32,193 nt of DNA from an uncultured Acidiphilium sp. (GTDB lineage: Bacteria; Bacillota; Clostridia; Christensenellales; Borkfalkiaceae), in contig CABUWK010000023.1 of assembly GCA_902495325.1 (NCBI GenBank), positions 1 to 32,193 of the forward strand, given 5' to 3'. Positions 31,037 through 32,193 of the stretch are shown in pieces (the stretch's first letter is position 1; each line of letters starts with the position of its first letter). The notes under the pieces were generated by a model. That model ran no database searches. It was not told where the DNA came from and was given only the letters and a program-made list of their open reading frames with translations. A program made the position numbers and the translations under genes.

Positions 31037-31168
31037 TCAGCCGAAGCATAAAAGAATACGTTTTCTGAAGTTTTCGAAGTTTCTGTAACCGTATCCTATG
31101 CGCTTCAATACCTTAATGTTGTTCATACTTTCCGTAATATCGTAAAATACCATTTCTATATCATCATA
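31037..31168 (-). pseudogene. ISL3-family transposase remnant (last 43 codons)
   Basis: The minus strand encodes 43 residues ending at a stop: ...DITESMNNIKVLKRIG then YGYRNFENFRKRILLCFG. This is the C-terminal signature of ISL3-type DDE transposases (E-G-x-N-N-K-x-K-x-x-K-R followed by Y-G-[FY]-R-N-F). One residue of the NNK motif seems missing. The reading frame upstream runs straight into a terminator hairpin at 31170, so more than 90% of the gene is gone. It was too short to stand out as an ORF. Confidence 0.75.
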
Positions 31169-31169
31169 C

Positions 31170-31208
31170 AAAAACGCTGATGCAGCTTTTTGCCGTATCA
31201 GCGTTTTT
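31170..31208. terminator. Terminator of the FtsX-like gene
   Basis: AAAAACGCTGAT (31170-31181) pairs perfectly with ATCAGCGTTTTT (31197-31208). On the minus strand the hairpin follows the FtsX-like stop by ~36 bp and ends in TTTTT. Confidence 0.85.
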
Positions 31209-31244
31209 AATTCGGTTGACTATGTTTGTGATTTTTATCAGGTC

Positions 31245-32075
31245 CTACCTTCGGATTGCATCGATCGGCTTCATCTTTGCGATATGAATGAGCGGTATCA
31301 GAAACGCCAGTAACGCAGAAGTTAAACTGATTCCGAATATGCTCAATATTACCACATAGTTAATTCTCACTACTTGCATCGCAACTCCTGTCAGCGACAC
31401 AAACTGATTATTGAATACCGGTACTGCTATACCCAATAAGAAGAGAGTTATTACAGACGTTACCAATATTATGAACAACGCTTCCGTCAGAAAGATCCTA
31501 ACAGTATCATCCGTCCCTGCTCCCAACGCCCGTAACACTCCGATTTCCGTTTTTCTATCCCTTACATTGCTACTGATAAAATTAAAAATCATCAACACCG
31601 AAAACAGGACAAAGACTCCGCCTAATAAATATCCCCAACCCTGGAACACATTTGCAAAATCATCAACATAACTCATTTTTGCTACAAATTCATTATCGAA
31701 ATAAGGGGAAACATTATTCCGTCTCTCAAATTCCTTCACAAATTCCATCACCTCTGTAATTTTACAATCACTCAGGTCCGCAGCAATCCCATTGATCGTT
31801 TTTGTTTTATACGGTTCATACCGTGAAACATATTCCGGATCAGACAGACATAGCAGGTACTTATATTCATTCGTATGTTCTGTAAATATTCCGACAAGTT
31901 TTTTCGTTACAATTTTTTCTTCGCCGTCTTTCCGGTCAAAAAAGGAAAATTGAAATTCATTTTGTTTAACCATATCGAATATTGCTTTTTGTACATCCGT
32001 GTCCAATTCTTTTCCCGATTTTCCGTATGGATTTGTATTGTAATATTTCCCATAGATCTTCAGATTTTTTTCCAC
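31245..32075 (-). pseudogene. FtsX-like ABC permease, 5'-truncated C-terminal part
   Basis: About 277 codons of the C-terminal part of a MacB/FtsX-type permease. A soluble extracellular domain (to ~residue 140) is followed by three membrane helices with the family segment SSNVRDRKTEIGVLRALGAGTDDTVRIFLTEA (split around residue 175) and the final PLIHIAKMKPIDAIRR. The usual first membrane helix and start of the protein are missing. The only start is a GTG at 32075 without a ribosome site, and the frame runs open to ~32132 into sequence that looks like an insertion element end. Base composition is far more AT-rich than the rest of the window. No partner ATPase gene is in view. Probably broken by insertion. 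Confidence 0.75.
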
Positions 32076-32090
32076 TTGAATATATAATCT

Positions 32091-32193
32091 AAGTGCAACA
32101 CAATTGAAACAGAGTAAAAAAAGAGTGACTCAAAAGAAAAAATCCTATATAATTATGTTTGTGAAGACAAATTAAAGGATTTTTGCAAATGAA
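32091..32193 (+). mobile_element. Probable left end of an insertion sequence with transposase start
   Basis: From about AAGTGCAACACAATTGAAAC (32091-32110) the sequence looks like the end of a Firmicute IS, perhaps IS30-like. A promoter GTGACT (32125-32130), 17 bp, TATAAT (32148-32153) is followed by AAAGGA (32174-32179) and an ATG at 32189 that is cut by the window edge. The family call is from memory of similar ends and is uncertain. The gene start signals themselves are clear. Confidence 0.5.

Overview
The window looks like a mid-to-high GC chromosome segment of a gut-type Clostridia relative (Bacillota). This is inferred from the nine-subunit V-type ATPase operon, AGGAGG-type ribosome binding sites, sigma-70-like promoters, many intracellular glycoside hydrolases, AraC-controlled sugar ABC transport and an AbrB-ABC unit. 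No marker gene fixes the taxonomy. The last ~1.5 kb is clearly more AT-rich and carries insertion-sequence debris.

Layout. 1-774: C-terminal end of a GH78 alpha-L-rhamnosidase. 911-9708: V-ATPase operon ntpF-I-K-E-C-G-A-B-D behind a consensus promoter, followed by a possible small structured RNA ending in a strong terminator. 10026-11398: minus-strand AraC regulator with its own terminator, promoter and a 20-bp-period direct repeat facing the next operon. 11483-20629: sugar uptake and breakdown operon (double-ATPase ABC protein, permease, lipoprotein binding protein, second permease, GH3, GH78), closed by a terminator. 20830-22259: monocistronic GH30 gene. 22418-27830, all minus strand: a two-component system (regulator, then kinase), and after a terminator a three-gene operon of a VTC/polyphosphate-polymerase-like protein, a DUF4956 membrane protein and a Cthe_2159-type beta-helix lipoprotein. 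28115-29949: AbrB-like regulator plus ABC exporter. 30079-30154: tRNA-Thr(CGT). 30283-30618: MGMT-like protein. 30640-32193: AT-rich region with tandem ISL3-like ends, a transposase remnant, a 5'-truncated FtsX-like permease and the first bases of another probable IS at the right edge.

How the genes work together. The sugar operon appears to import a rhamnose- and probably aminosugar- or glucose-containing oligosaccharide and cut it inside the cell with GH3 and GH78 enzymes, under the divergent AraC protein. The most interesting block is the two-component system with the VTC/DUF4956/Cthe_2159 operon. Both promoters carry the same pair of 11-bp direct repeats, placed exactly 4 bp upstream of the -10 box, which ties the signalling pair to the membrane/polymer genes as one candidate regulon. 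The V-ATPase has all the rotor-ring residues expected for sodium binding.
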